Part shown: positions 1 to 7,345 of the stretch, piece after piece | How positions within the stretch are numbered: the stretch's first letter is position 1 | Layout: each line of letters opens with the position of its first letter | Assembly: GCA_035444405.1 (NCBI GenBank) | Contig: DAOMOP010000076.1 | Span: 1 to 16,619 of the forward strand | Direction: 5' to 3' | From: DAOMOP01 sp035444405 | Lineage (GTDB): Bacteria > Pseudomonadota > Gammaproteobacteria > Burkholderiales > Rhodocyclaceae | DNA length: 16,619 bases | Program-made: the position numbers and the translations under genes | Notes under the pieces: generated by a model | Seen by the model: only the letters and a program-made list of their open reading frames with translations | Told to the model about the DNA's origin: nothing | The model's database searches: none

Positions 1-1211
1 GGTGTCGCGACCGCCGCCGGCTCGGACTGCGGCGGCAGGTAGCGGTCGAGGTCGAGCGCATCGAGCGCGAGATCGAAGCTCAGCGCGCCACGGGCGAAAT
101 CGCTCACGCCGAGCTTGCCGGCGAGCGTGCTGTCGTCGATGCGCAGCTCGAACGGCTCGCCCGCGAGTGCCGCCGTGCTGCCGTCGAAGCGCGCGCGCAC
201 GCGCGCAGCCTGCAAGACCTGCGGATCCGCGGTGTCGACCGGCTGTCCGAGCGCCGCGAGCAGCTCGCGCGGGCCGAACTCGGCCACGTCGAGCGTGCCG
301 GCATAGCGCGGCCCGTCCTCGCCCGCCGTGTGCACGGTCACCTCGCTACGGGCCTCGACGCCGAAGCCGCGCACGGCCATCGGCGACAGCGTCAGCGTGC
401 CGGTGTCGAGCTCGTGGCGCACGACCGCGTCGAGCTCGAGCAGACCCTCGCCCCCGGGCCAGTCCTCGCCTTGCCCGCGCACGCGCAGCGCGAGCGGTTC
501 GATGTCGAGCCGCGACCCGTCGGCGGCAAGCATCACCTCGCCGGTCAGCTCGATGCGTGCGGACACCGCCGGCGCGCTCGACTCGACGTCCAGCCCCAGC
601 TCGAGCGGAAAGGCCGCCCCGGGACGAATCTCGCCGGTGCGCAGGCGGATGTCGTCGAAACGCTGCTGCGTGCCGCGCTGCCGGTCGTGCCACGACAGCG
701 TGGCCGCCTCGATCGCGACGCCCCTCACCGCGAGCGCCGCGACGCCGCCGAGCACGTCCGCCGTGCCCGACGCGGGCCGAGCCGGCTGCGGCGCGCCCGC
801 TTCGGAGCGCGCCAGCAGATCGTCCCAGTTGTTGAGGCCATCGGCGTCACGTTCGAGGCGCAGCGCGAGTCCGTCGAGCAGCACCCGATCGACCTCGACC
901 TCGCCGCGCAGCAGCGGCCACAGCCGCACCCGCGCATGCGCGCGTGCGATGCGCGCAAACGGCTCGTCGCCGAAACCCGGCGCATTCGCGAGGCTCACGT
1001 CGGTGAGCTCCGCGCCCAGCCACGGAAACAGCGACAGGCCGATCCCGCCGTCGATGGTCAGCGCGCGTCCGCTATGGCGGGCGACCTGCTCGGCCAGCTG
1101 GTCGCGATAGTCGTTCGGATCGAATACCAGTGCGACATAAGCAGCGAGTGCGCCGACGACCAGCGCCAGGGCGGCGGCGATGACAGCCAGCATGCGGACC
1201 AGCATCTTCAT
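1..1211 (-). CDS. AsmA-family protein, N-terminal part (cut by window edge)
   Basis: An open frame of 403 codons plus two bases runs from ATG at 1211 leftward off the window without a stop. It begins with one membrane segment at about residues 5-29, then FDPNDYR, the start of the AsmA-type domain. Further on are a VLLDGLALRLERDADG stretch with NNWDDLL, and many short beta strands such as LALDALDLDRYLPP, typical of AsmA repeats. AsmA-family proteins are inner-membrane-anchored periplasmic proteins; the larger members are repeating-beta-groove bridges linked to phospholipid traffic to the outer membrane. This fragment is at least 403 residues, so it is larger than a minimal domain, but the C-terminus is unseen and the exact member cannot be named. 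A GGGGG ribosome site (1218-1222) lies 6 nt before the start. The gene diverges from the NfeD gene. Confidence 0.85.
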   Translation of the reverse strand, partial: MKMLVRMLAVIAAALALVVGALAAYVALVFDPNDYRDQLAEQVARHSGRALTIDGGIGLSLFPWLGAELTDVSLANAPGFGDEPFARIARAHARVRLWPLLRGEVEVDRVLLDGLALRLERDADGLNNWDDLLARSEAGAPQPARPASGTADVLGGVAALAVRGVAIEAATLSWHDRQRGTQQRFDDIRLRTGEIRPGAAFPLELGLDVESSAPAVSARIELTGEVMLAADGSRLDIEPLALRVRGQGEDWPGGEGLLELDAVVRHELDTGTLTLSPMAVRGFGVEARSEVTVHTAGEDGPRYAGTLDVAEFGPRELLAALGQPVDTADPQVLQAARVRARFDGSTAALAGEPFELRIDDSTLAGKLGVSDFARGALSFDLALDALDLDRYLPPQSEPAAVAT

Positions 1212-1245
1212 GAGGCACCCCCGTGCAAAGCAGCCACTGTCGGTC

Positions 1246-1274
1246 AGCCTAGCAACCGTTTCGCGGTGCGGCAA
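1246..1274 (-). promoter_or_regulatory. Candidate sigma-70 promoter for the AsmA-family gene
   Basis: On the minus strand TTGCCG (1274-1269) is followed after exactly 17 nt by TAGGCT (1251-1246). The -35 box matches the consensus at 4 of 6 positions and the -10 at 3 of 6. Transcription would start near 1239, giving a leader of about 28 nt that contains the GGGGG ribosome site. This is a prediction from spacing and consensus only. Confidence 0.35.
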
Positions 1275-1319
1275 GCGGCGGCGCGCTGTGGCGCTCGGGC
1301 GGGAACAAGCCGCCCGCGC

Positions 1320-1325
1320 TACACT
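1320..1325 (+). promoter_or_regulatory. Possible -10 box for the NfeD-slipin operon
   Basis: TACACT matches the -10 consensus at 4 of 6 positions and lies in the 176-bp divergent region before the NfeD gene. No good -35 hexamer is found at 16-18 nt upstream. The implied leader would be about 56 nt. Weak support. Confidence 0.2.
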
Positions 1326-1387
1326 CCTAGTGAGTGCGGAGTCCGGCCGCAGGCTGCGCACCTTGACCAATGCATGGGAGAATCCAG

Positions 1388-2854
1388 ATGCCCCAGGCAA
1401 TGCGACGATGGCTGGCGTGGCTGATGCTGCTGAGCGGATTCGCGCTGCTCGGCCTGTCGCTGGCGAACGAAGCCGCACGTCCGGGGCAAGTCGTCACGCT
1501 GCGGGTCGACGGCGCGATCGGACCGGCGACGTCGGATTTCATCACCAGCGGCTTTGCGATCGCCACCGAACGCAACGCCAGCCTGATCGTGATCGAGATG
1601 GACACGCCGGGTGGGCTCGACACATCGATGCGGGCAATCATCAAGCAGATTCTCGCCTCGTCGATCCCGGTCGCGACCTACGTCAGCCCCGAAGGCGCAC
1701 GCGCCGCCAGTGCCGGCACCTTCATCCTCTACGCCAGTCACATCGCCGCGATGGCGCCGGCGACCAACCTCGGCGCCGCCTCACCGGTGGCCATTGGCGC
1801 GCCGGGCGGCGGTGGCTCACCCACGCGTGGTGACGATGGCGGGCGCGACGACGGCAAGGATGCCGGCGGCGAGGGCGGCGCGGACGGCGAGCAAGCCAAA
1901 CCGCAGCCCAGGCGCGGCAGCGGGCCGAGCACCGGCAGCACGCTGATGGACAAGGCCACCAGCGATGCGGCCGCCTACATCCGCAGCCTCGCGCAGCTGC
2001 GCGGGCGCGACGAGGATTTTGCCGAGCGGGCGGTGCGCGAGGCGGCCAGCCTGTCGGCCGCTGAGGCTCTCGAGCAGGGCGTGATCGAGATCGTCGCGAT
2101 CGACTTGAACGACCTGCTTGCCAAGCTCGACGGCCGCGAAGTCAAGCTCGATTCGGGCAAGGTCGTCACGCTCGCGACCGATGGGGCCGCGATCGAGCGC
2201 ATCACGCCGGACTGGCGCAATCAGATCCTCGCCGTACTGTCGAATCCGCAGATCGCGCTGGTGCTGATGATGATCGGCATCTACGGGCTGTTCTTCGAGT
2301 TCACCAGCCCGGGCTTCGGCGTACCCGGCGTGGCCGGGCTGATCTGCCTCGTCGTCGCGATGTACGCGTTCCAGCTGCTGCCGGTCAATTGGGCCGGCGT
2401 CGCGCTGATGGCGGTCGGAGCGGTGCTGATGCTCGCCGAGGCCTTCATGCCGAGTTTCGGCGTGCTCGGCATCGGCGGCATCGTCGCGTTCATCGTCGGC
2501 GGGCTGTTCCTGATCGACAGCGACGTACCCGGTTTCGGCATTCCGATCGAGTTCCTGGTCGCCCTCGCCGTGGTCAGCGCCGGCCTGCTGTTCGCGATCG
2601 GCGGTTTTGCCGTGCGGGCCCGCCAGCGCCGCGTCGTCAGCGGCAGCGAGGAGATGATCGGCGCCGAAGGCACGGTGAGCTCGGTCGATGCGGCCGGCAC
2701 CTACGCGCGCATTCACGGCGAGAGCTGGCGCATCGCCAGCGACGCGCCGCTGGCACCGGGGGCGCGCGTGCGCGTCACCGCCCTGGACGGCCTGACGCTG
2801 CGGGTCGAACCACTCGCTTCGGACAACGACACGACGACGGGGAGCAAGTCATGA
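1388..2854 (+). CDS. nfeD: NfeD/ClpP-class membrane-bound serine protease (stomatin operon partner)
   Basis: A protein of 488 residues. An N-terminal hydrophobic signal or anchor lies at about 8-26. A ClpP-class protease domain follows, with EMDTPGG at 70-76 and the serine in ARAASAGTF (Ser108); Lys189 in MDKATSDAAAYIRSL is the likely partner of the Ser/Lys dyad. A Gly/Asp/Glu-rich linker of about 47 residues (138-184) separates them. From about 289 a cluster of membrane helices runs to about 420, followed by an OB-fold NfeD domain (about 425-485). Family members, studied in archaea, cleave the hydrophobic C-terminus of the partner stomatin; that role here is inferred. ATG 1388 was chosen over the in-frame ATG 1370 because GGGAG (1376-1380) sits 7 nt upstream of it and would lie inside the longer version. 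The stop overlaps the slipin start (ATGA). Confidence 0.92.
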   Translation: MPQAMRRWLAWLMLLSGFALLGLSLANEAARPGQVVTLRVDGAIGPATSDFITSGFAIATERNASLIVIEMDTPGGLDTSMRAIIKQILASSIPVATYVSPEGARAASAGTFILYASHIAAMAPATNLGAASPVAIGAPGGGGSPTRGDDGGRDDGKDAGGEGGADGEQAKPQPRRGSGPSTGSTLMDKATSDAAAYIRSLAQLRGRDEDFAERAVREAASLSAAEALEQGVIEIVAIDLNDLLAKLDGREVKLDSGKVVTLATDGAAIERITPDWRNQILAVLSNPQIALVLMMIGIYGLFFEFTSPGFGVPGVAGLICLVVAMYAFQLLPVNWAGVALMAVGAVLMLAEAFMPSFGVLGIGGIVAFIVGGLFLIDSDVPGFGIPIEFLVALAVVSAGLLFAIGGFAVRARQRRVVSGSEEMIGAEGTVSSVDAAGTYARIHGESWRIASDAPLAPGARVRVTALDGLTLRVEPLASDNDTTTGSKS

Positions 2855-3645
2855 TATTCGATTTCAATATCGGCCTGAGCACGGTCCTGATCATCCTGGC
2901 CGCGCTGGTGATCAGCGCGATCCGCATCCTGCGCGAATACGAGCGTGGCGTGATCTTCATGCTCGGCCGCTTCTGGAAGGTCAAGGGGCCGGGGCTGATC
3001 ATCGTCATCCCGGGCATCCAGCAGATGGTCAAGGTCGATCTGCGCGTCGTGACGATGGACGTGCCGAGCCAGGACGTGATCTCGCACGACAACGTCTCGG
3101 TCAAGGTCAACGCGGTGCTGTACTTCCGCGTGGTCGACCCGGAAAAGGCCATCATCCAGGTCGAGCACTATTTCGACGCGACCAGCCAGCTCGCGCAGAC
3201 CACCCTGCGCGCGGTGCTCGGCAAGCACGAGCTCGACGAGATGCTGTCCGAGCGCGAGAAGCTCAACCTCGACGTGCAGCAGATCCTCGACTCGCAGACC
3301 GACGCCTGGGGCATCAAGGTGACCAACGTCGAGATCAAGCACGTGGACCTGAACGAGTCGATGATTCGCGCGATCGCCCGCCAGGCCGAGGCCGAGCGCG
3401 AACGGCGCGCCAAGGTGATTCACGCCGAGGGCGAGAAACAGGCCGCGCAGACGCTGATGGAAGCGGCAGAAATGCTCTCCCGTCAGCCCTCCGCGATCCA
3501 GCTGCGCTATCTGCAGACGCTCACGCACATCGCCGGCGACAAGAGCTCGACGGTGGTCTTCCCGATTCCGATGGACCTCGTCTCGGCCTGGCTCGGCAAG
3601 GGCAATCCGTCGGCACCCGATGCGCGGACGGCGGCCGAGCACTGA
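2851..3645 (+). CDS. Slipin / stomatin-like SPFH-domain membrane protein
   Basis: A 264-residue protein. One membrane segment at about 7-24 is followed by the SPFH/band-7 domain, opening with YERGVIFMLGRFWKVKGPGL. The core includes VDLRVVTMDVPSQDVISHDNV and the typical LRAVLGKHELDEMLSERE stretch. The C-terminal part is a charged helical segment (ARQAEAERERRAKVIHAEGEKQAA) expected to drive oligomerisation. Length and order match bacterial slipins of the stomatin/STOPP operon. It overlaps the NfeD protease gene by 4 nt, so the two are translationally coupled, and GGGGAG (2839-2844) supplies the ribosome site. Family role: membrane-microdomain scaffold, and in archaea a substrate of the adjacent protease. 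The physiological role in this organism cannot be read from the sequence. Confidence 0.93.
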   Translation: MIFDFNIGLSTVLIILAALVISAIRILREYERGVIFMLGRFWKVKGPGLIIVIPGIQQMVKVDLRVVTMDVPSQDVISHDNVSVKVNAVLYFRVVDPEKAIIQVEHYFDATSQLAQTTLRAVLGKHELDEMLSEREKLNLDVQQILDSQTDAWGIKVTNVEIKHVDLNESMIRAIARQAEAERERRAKVIHAEGEKQAAQTLMEAAEMLSRQPSAIQLRYLQTLTHIAGDKSSTVVFPIPMDLVSAWLGKGNPSAPDARTAAEH

Positions 3646-3659
3646 GCCCCCCATGCCGC

Positions 3660-3679
3660 CGCCGTTCCTGGCGACGGCG
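3660..3679 (+). terminator. Weak hairpin after the slipin gene
   Basis: CGCCGT (3660-3665) pairs with ACGGCG (3674-3679) around an 8-nt loop, 14 bases after the slipin stop. No T-run follows, so this is a weak candidate for ending the NfeD-slipin transcript. Confidence 0.25.
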
Positions 3680-3767
3680 TGTCCGCACGTTCGATCACTG
3701 CCCTCCGGTGCACGCCTTTGGTGCGCGCGCCGGTCGATACTACGGGGTCCCGTACGCGTCACCGGGC

Positions 3768-3796
3768 TTGACTGCACGCCCTTACCCGACTAATTT
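3768..3796 (+). promoter_or_regulatory. Candidate sigma-70 promoter for fpr
   Basis: TTGACT (3768-3773, 5 of 6 to consensus) is followed after 17 nt by TAATTT (3791-3796, 3 of 6). It lies in an AT-rich island just before fpr. Transcription would begin near 3803, leaving a leader of about 29 nt with the GGGGAG ribosome site at 3821-3826. Confidence 0.5.
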
Positions 3797-3831
3797 CGTC
3801 AACTAATTAACGCGACGACCGGGGAGCCTGC

Positions 3832-4608
3832 ATGAGTGCCGATGACGAAAAGTTCACCACCGAACGCATCATTCACATCCGCCGCTGGACACCGGGCCTG
3901 TTCTCGTTCCGCACCACGCGCCATCGCGGTTTCCGCTTCGTGCCGGGACAGTTCGCGCGGCTGGGCCTGCCCAGCGGCGACGGCGGCGCGGTATGGCGGG
4001 CCTATTCGATGGTGTCGGCACCGTACGACGAGCACCTCGAGTTCTTCTCCATCGTCGTGCCCGGCGGCGAGTTCACGAGCCGCCTCGAACGGCTCGCGGT
4101 CGGCGACGAAATCCTCGTCGACAAGACGAGCTTCGGCTTCCTGACCACCGACCGCTTCCGCCCGGGCCAGGATCTGTGGCTGCTCGCGACCGGCACCGGC
4201 CTCGCGCCGTTCCTGTCGATCCTGCAGGATCCGGCCAACTGGAACGACTACGAGCGCATCGTCCTCGTCCATAGCGTGCGCACCGGCACGGAGCTCACCT
4301 ATCGCGACGAACTCGCCGCGCTGCACGAACATCCGCTGGTCGGCGCCCACGCCGACCAGCTGATCTACGTTCCGGTGGTGACGCGCGAACGCGTGGCCGG
4401 TGCGCTCGGGCGGCGCATCCCGGCGCTGATCGAATCGGGCGAGCTCGAGGCCCACGCCGGCGTGCGCTTCGACCACGACGCCTCGCGCATCATGATCTGC
4501 GGCAATCCGGACATGGTGCGCGACACGCGCAAGCTGCTCAAGGCGCGCGGCTTCGCGCTGTCGCGACGCGAGCAGCCCGGGCAGCTCGCCATCGAGAACG
4601 CGTGGTAG
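3832..4608 (+). CDS. fpr: Ferredoxin/flavodoxin--NADP(+) reductase
   Basis: A 258-residue flavoenzyme moving electrons between NADPH and ferredoxin or flavodoxin in the cytoplasm. The FAD domain carries FVPGQFARLGL and the RAYSMVSAP flavin-binding motif (56-64). The NADP domain carries LATGTGLAPFLSIL (from about residue 118) and CGNPDM (223-228). The chain ends in ENAW; a C-terminal aromatic residue stacking on the flavin is usual in bacterial Fpr. Length matches the bacterial subclass I enzymes, and the conserved residues rule out a truncated copy. GGGGAG lies 5 nt before the ATG. It appears to be a single-gene unit with its own promoter, and converges on the DUF2007 gene. In proteobacteria fpr is often part of the oxidative-stress response, but no SoxR/FinR site was recognised here. 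Confidence 0.95.
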   Translation: MSADDEKFTTERIIHIRRWTPGLFSFRTTRHRGFRFVPGQFARLGLPSGDGGAVWRAYSMVSAPYDEHLEFFSIVVPGGEFTSRLERLAVGDEILVDKTSFGFLTTDRFRPGQDLWLLATGTGLAPFLSILQDPANWNDYERIVLVHSVRTGTELTYRDELAALHEHPLVGAHADQLIYVPVVTRERVAGALGRRIPALIESGELEAHAGVRFDHDASRIMICGNPDMVRDTRKLLKARGFALSRREQPGQLAIENAW

Positions 4609-4620
4609 CGGTGCGCGCCG

Positions 4621-4640
4621 GCGACGGCCTCGCCCGTCGC
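4621..4640. terminator. GC hairpin 1 between converging genes
   Basis: GCGACGG (4621-4627) is perfectly complementary to CCGTCGC (4634-4640) around a 6-nt loop. It starts 12 bases after the fpr stop. There is no clear T-run on either strand, so the mechanism is uncertain, but the position between converging genes fits a bidirectional terminator. Confidence 0.45.
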
Positions 4641-4644
4641 ATCG

Positions 4645-4662
4645 CGCCGCTGTGCAGCGGCG
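4645..4662. terminator. GC hairpin 2 between converging genes
   Basis: CGCCGCT (4645-4651) pairs perfectly with AGCGGCG (4656-4662) around the tetraloop GTGC. It ends 5 bases before the stop of the minus-strand DUF2007 gene. Together with the hairpin at 4621-4640 it fills nearly all of the 59-bp convergent gap. Confidence 0.45.
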
Positions 4663-4667
4663 AGGGG

Positions 4668-4985
4668 TCATCGGGTGTCGAACGGACGCAGCGCACCGCA
4701 GTTCCAGCACTGCGCGAACTGTCCTTCGATCAGCTCGTCGCAGGCCTCGCAGCGCCACGCCAGCTGTGCCGGCGGCTGCTCGACCGCGTCGATGATCGCA
4801 TGCGCGGCGGCGACGCTCTCGCGCTCGTCTATCCACACCTGCGGCCCCGCCTCGATGAACGGGATGTCGCCGAGCGCACCGCCGAGGTAGGTGTTGCGCA
4901 CCTCGGCGCGAATGCCCGCCGAGCGCAGCAGATTGGCACGATGATGCGCCTCGACCAGATCCATGCAATGCAGGAAGAGCTTCAT
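4668..4985 (-). CDS. DUF2007-domain protein with C-terminal zinc ribbon
   Basis: A 105-residue protein. Residues 1-70 look like the DUF2007 'putative signal transducing protein' fold: MKLFLHCMDLVEAHHRANLL, then AGIRAEVRNTYLGGALGDIPF and a PQVWIDER strand. The end holds two CxxC pairs (Cys79/Cys82 in WRCEACDE and Cys93/Cys96 in QCWNCGAL), which should bind one zinc. Function is unknown; family members are small and PII-like in shape, but no ligand is established. ATG 4985 was chosen over the in-frame GTG 4991 because AGGAGG (4993-4998) sits 7 nt before the ATG and only 1 nt before the GTG. It starts 22 nt after the AEC permease stop and is probably cotranscribed with it. Confidence 0.85.
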   Translation of the reverse strand: MKLFLHCMDLVEAHHRANLLRSAGIRAEVRNTYLGGALGDIPFIEAGPQVWIDERESVAAAHAIIDAVEQPPAQLAWRCEACDELIEGQFAQCWNCGALRPFDTR

Positions 4986-4992
4986 CGCCACA

Positions 4993-4998
4993 CCTCCT
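4993..4998 (-). promoter_or_regulatory. Full AGGAGG ribosome site fixing the DUF2007 start
   Basis: A perfect AGGAGG on the minus strand lies 7 nt upstream of ATG 4985. It is the strongest Shine-Dalgarno sequence I saw in the window and excludes the GTG at 4991 as the main start. Confidence 0.75.
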
Positions 4999-5007
4999 CG
5001 CCGCCCA

Positions 5008-5883
5008 TTACGGCAGCGACATCGCCAGCGCCACGGGCAGGAACAGCAGCGCCGCCACGTTGCCGATCAGCACCATCGAGGCGACCACGGCCGGATCCTG
5101 ATGATAGCGCTCCGCGAAGATGTAGTTGAGCACCGCCGGCGGCAGCGCGCCGAAGACCAGCAGCAAGGCCTGCTGCTCACGCGGCAGCTCGATCACGAGC
5201 ATCACGGCGAGCGCGAGCAGCATGCCGACGATCGGGCGCGCGGCGGCCATATAGATGCCGATGCCGACTGCCGACAGCTTGGAGTCGGTCAGGCGCACGC
5301 CGAGCGCGAACAGCATCAGCGGAATCGAGATCTCGCCGAGCATGCGGATCGCGATCATCAGCGGCGGCCACACCTCGACGCCGACGATGCCGACCGCCAG
5401 CCCTGCCAGCGTCGCGAGCACCGACGGCACGCGCCACACGTTCCACAGCCTGACGCGATGGTCGAGCAGCCACGCGCCGAACGAGAAGTGCAGCAGGTTG
5501 GACACCATGAACATCACCACTGCCGGGGCGAGCGCGAGATCGCCGAACGCCAGTACCGCCAGCGGCAGGCCGAGGTTGCCGCAATTGTTGAACATCATCG
5601 GCGGCACCAGCGTACGCGCATCGACCGCCATCAGCCGCGCGAGCAGCCAGCCGGCCAGCCCCGAGCCGATCACCACCAGCAGCGTCGCCAGCGTGAGCGG
5701 GCCGAACTCGGTGACGTGGAACTCCTTGTTCGCGAGCGCCGCGAACACCAGGGCCGGCACGAACACGTCCATGTTGAGCTTGTTCGCGTGCGAGAGCTCC
5801 GGCTTCATGCGCCTGCCGACGAAATAGCCGAGCGCGGTGATCGCAAACAGCGGAAAAAGGATGGCAATGATGCGCAGAATCAT
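5008..5883 (-). CDS. AEC-family (auxin efflux carrier-like) permease
   Basis: A 291-residue, very hydrophobic protein with about ten predicted membrane helices in two similar halves. Family signatures include FPLFAITALGYFVGRR at the N-terminus, FNNCGNLGLPLAVLAFGD in the middle (the Asn/Gly-rich break in a helix typical of the AEC family), and a final helix after LNYIFAERYHQDP. AEC transporters export or exchange small organic anions such as malate or malonate; the substrate here cannot be predicted. The family is usually about 300-320 residues, so this is full length. No strong ribosome site is seen before the ATG. It lies 117 bp downstream of hslU and 22 bp upstream of the DUF2007 gene, all on the minus strand. 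Confidence 0.88.
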   Translation of the reverse strand: MILRIIAILFPLFAITALGYFVGRRMKPELSHANKLNMDVFVPALVFAALANKEFHVTEFGPLTLATLLVVIGSGLAGWLLARLMAVDARTLVPPMMFNNCGNLGLPLAVLAFGDLALAPAVVMFMVSNLLHFSFGAWLLDHRVRLWNVWRVPSVLATLAGLAVGIVGVEVWPPLMIAIRMLGEISIPLMLFALGVRLTDSKLSAVGIGIYMAAARPIVGMLLALAVMLVIELPREQQALLLVFGALPPAVLNYIFAERYHQDPAVVASMVLIGNVAALLFLPVALAMSLP

Positions 5884-5923
5884 GATCCGGCTCGCCCGAC
5901 GCAGGCGTGAAGGCAGGGATGCG

Positions 5924-5953
5924 GCCTGCGCCGGTCCGCCGACCCGCGCAGGC
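5924..5953 (-). repeat. Inverted repeat in the hslU-AEC gap
   Basis: GCCTGCGC (5924-5931) and GCGCAGGC (5946-5953) form a perfect 8-bp inverted repeat with a 14-nt loop. GCAGGC also recurs at 5911-5916 and 5976-5980 (the last partly). It may be a transcript-processing or attenuation structure between hslU and the permease gene; there is no T-run. Confidence 0.3.
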
Positions 5954-5977
5954 TACGCTTCTGAAATCGACGGCGCA

Positions 5978-5993
5978 GGCGGCGCAAGCCGCC
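5978..5993 (-). terminator. Candidate hairpin just after hslU
   Basis: GGCGGC (5978-5983) pairs with GCCGCC (5988-5993) around a 4-nt loop; the transcript of the minus strand reads GGCGGC UUGC GCCGCC. It begins 7 nt beyond the hslU stop. No T-run follows, so it could be an attenuator or a partial terminator. Confidence 0.3.
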
Positions 5994-6000
5994 CGTGCGC

Positions 6001-7335
6001 TCACAACACGTAGCGGGCGAGATCCTCGCGCTGGGCGAGCACATCGAGGCGTGTGTCGACGTACGGGGCATCGACGACGACCTTGTCGAAACCCGCCTTG
6101 CCGGCGTCGAAGGAGACCTCCTCGAGCAGCCTTTCCATCACCGTGTAGAGGCGCCGCGCGCCGATGTTCTCGGTCTTCTCGTTCACCTGGAAGGCAATCT
6201 CGGCCAGGCGCCGGATGCCCTCGGGCATGAAGCTGAGCGTGACGCCGTCGGTGGCGAGCAGCGCCTGATACTGGCGCGTCAGGCATGCATCGGTCTGCGT
6301 GAGGATGCGCTCGAAGTCGTCGACCGACAGGCTCTCGAGCTCGACGCGGATCGGAAAGCGCCCCTGCAGCTCCGGGATCAGGTCGCTCGGCTTGGCCAGA
6401 TGAAAGGCGCCGCTGGCGATGAACAGGATGTGATCGGTCTTGATCATGCCGTACTTGGTCGAGATCGTCGTGCCCTCGACCAGCGGCAGCAGGTCGCGCT
6501 GCACCCCCTGGCGGGAGACGTCGGCGCCGTGCACGTCACTGCGCGCGGCGATCTTGTCCACCTCATCGAGGAAGACGATGCCGTTCTGCTCGACCGCCCG
6601 CACCGCCTCGAGCTTCACCTCCTCGTCATTGATCAGGCGCGCGGCTTCCTCGTCCGCGAGCAGTTTCAGTGCCTCGCGGATCTTGAGCTTGCGCTGCTTC
6701 TTCTTGCCACCGCCGAGGTTCTGGAACATGCCCTGGATCTGCTGGGTGAGCTCTTCCATGCCGGGCGGGGCGAAGATCTCGGCGCTCATCGACGGCGCGG
6801 CGACCTCGATGTCGATCTCCTTGTCGTCGAGCTCGCCCTCGCGCAGCTTCTTGCGGAATTTCTGCCGGGTGGCGGAGTCCTGCGCCGGCTCGGGCTCGGC
6901 GTTGAAGCCGACCGGGCGCGCCGGCGGCAGCAGGGCGTCGAGCACGCGATCCTCGGCGGCGTCGAGCGCGCGGTCGCGCACCGACTTCATCGCACGCTCG
7001 CGGCCGTCCTTGATCGCGATCTCCATCAGATCGCGGATGATGGTGTCCACATCGCGGCCGACATAGCCCACTTCGGTGAACTTGGTTGCCTCGATCTTGA
7101 TGAAGGGCGCATGGGCGAGGCGCGCCAGGCGACGCGCAATCTCGGTCTTGCCGACGCCGGTGGGGCCGATCATCAGGATGTTCTTGGGCGTGATCTCGCT
7201 CCTCAGCGGCTCCTCGACCTGAGCGCGCCGCCAGCGGTTGCGCAGCGCGATGGCGACGGCCTTCTTGGCCTTGTCCTGGCCGACGATGTGCTTGTCGAGT
7301 TCGGAGACGATCTCCGGCGGGGTCATCTGGGTCAT
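6001..7335 (-). CDS. hslU: ATP-dependent protease ATPase subunit HslU
   Basis: A 444-residue AAA+ unfoldase that forms a hexamer, unfolds substrates and threads them into HslV. Walker A GPTGVGKT is at 57-64, the pore loop GYVGRD at 90-95, and Walker B is in GIVFLDEVDKI. The variable I-domain (about 110-240) carries SAEIFAPPGMEELTQQIQGM. The sensor region includes ELQGRFPIRVEL, and ENIGARRLYTVMERLLEE closes the C-domain. The tail RYVL should insert between HslV subunits. Length matches E. coli HslU (443). It starts 10 nt after the hslV stop, so the two are coupled. ATG 7335 is used; an in-frame ATG at 7326 is the alternative. No heat-shock promoter was recognised upstream of the pair. Confidence 0.98.
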   Translation of the reverse strand: MTQMTPPEIVSELDKHIVGQDKAKKAVAIALRNRWRRAQVEEPLRSEITPKNILMIGPTGVGKTEIARRLARLAHAPFIKIEATKFTEVGYVGRDVDTIIRDLMEIAIKDGRERAMKSVRDRALDAAEDRVLDALLPPARPVGFNAEPEPAQDSATRQKFRKKLREGELDDKEIDIEVAAPSMSAEIFAPPGMEELTQQIQGMFQNLGGGKKKQRKLKIREALKLLADEEAARLINDEEVKLEAVRAVEQNGIVFLDEVDKIAARSDVHGADVSRQGVQRDLLPLVEGTTISTKYGMIKTDHILFIASGAFHLAKPSDLIPELQGRFPIRVELESLSVDDFERILTQTDACLTRQYQALLATDGVTLSFMPEGIRRLAEIAFQVNEKTENIGARRLYTVMERLLEEVSFDAGKAGFDKVVVDAPYVDTRLDVLAQREDLARYVL

Positions 7336-7345
7336 GCGGTCGCTC

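Noticed and set aside
1..1110. Several plus-strand frames over the first kilobase
   Set aside because: The minus-strand AsmA-family frame explains this stretch, with a proper membrane anchor, ribosome site and family motifs.
4963..5910. Plus-strand frame rich in His, Arg and Gln opposite the AEC permease
   Set aside because: Antisense of a hydrophobic membrane protein gene gives exactly this composition; no motif or start signal.
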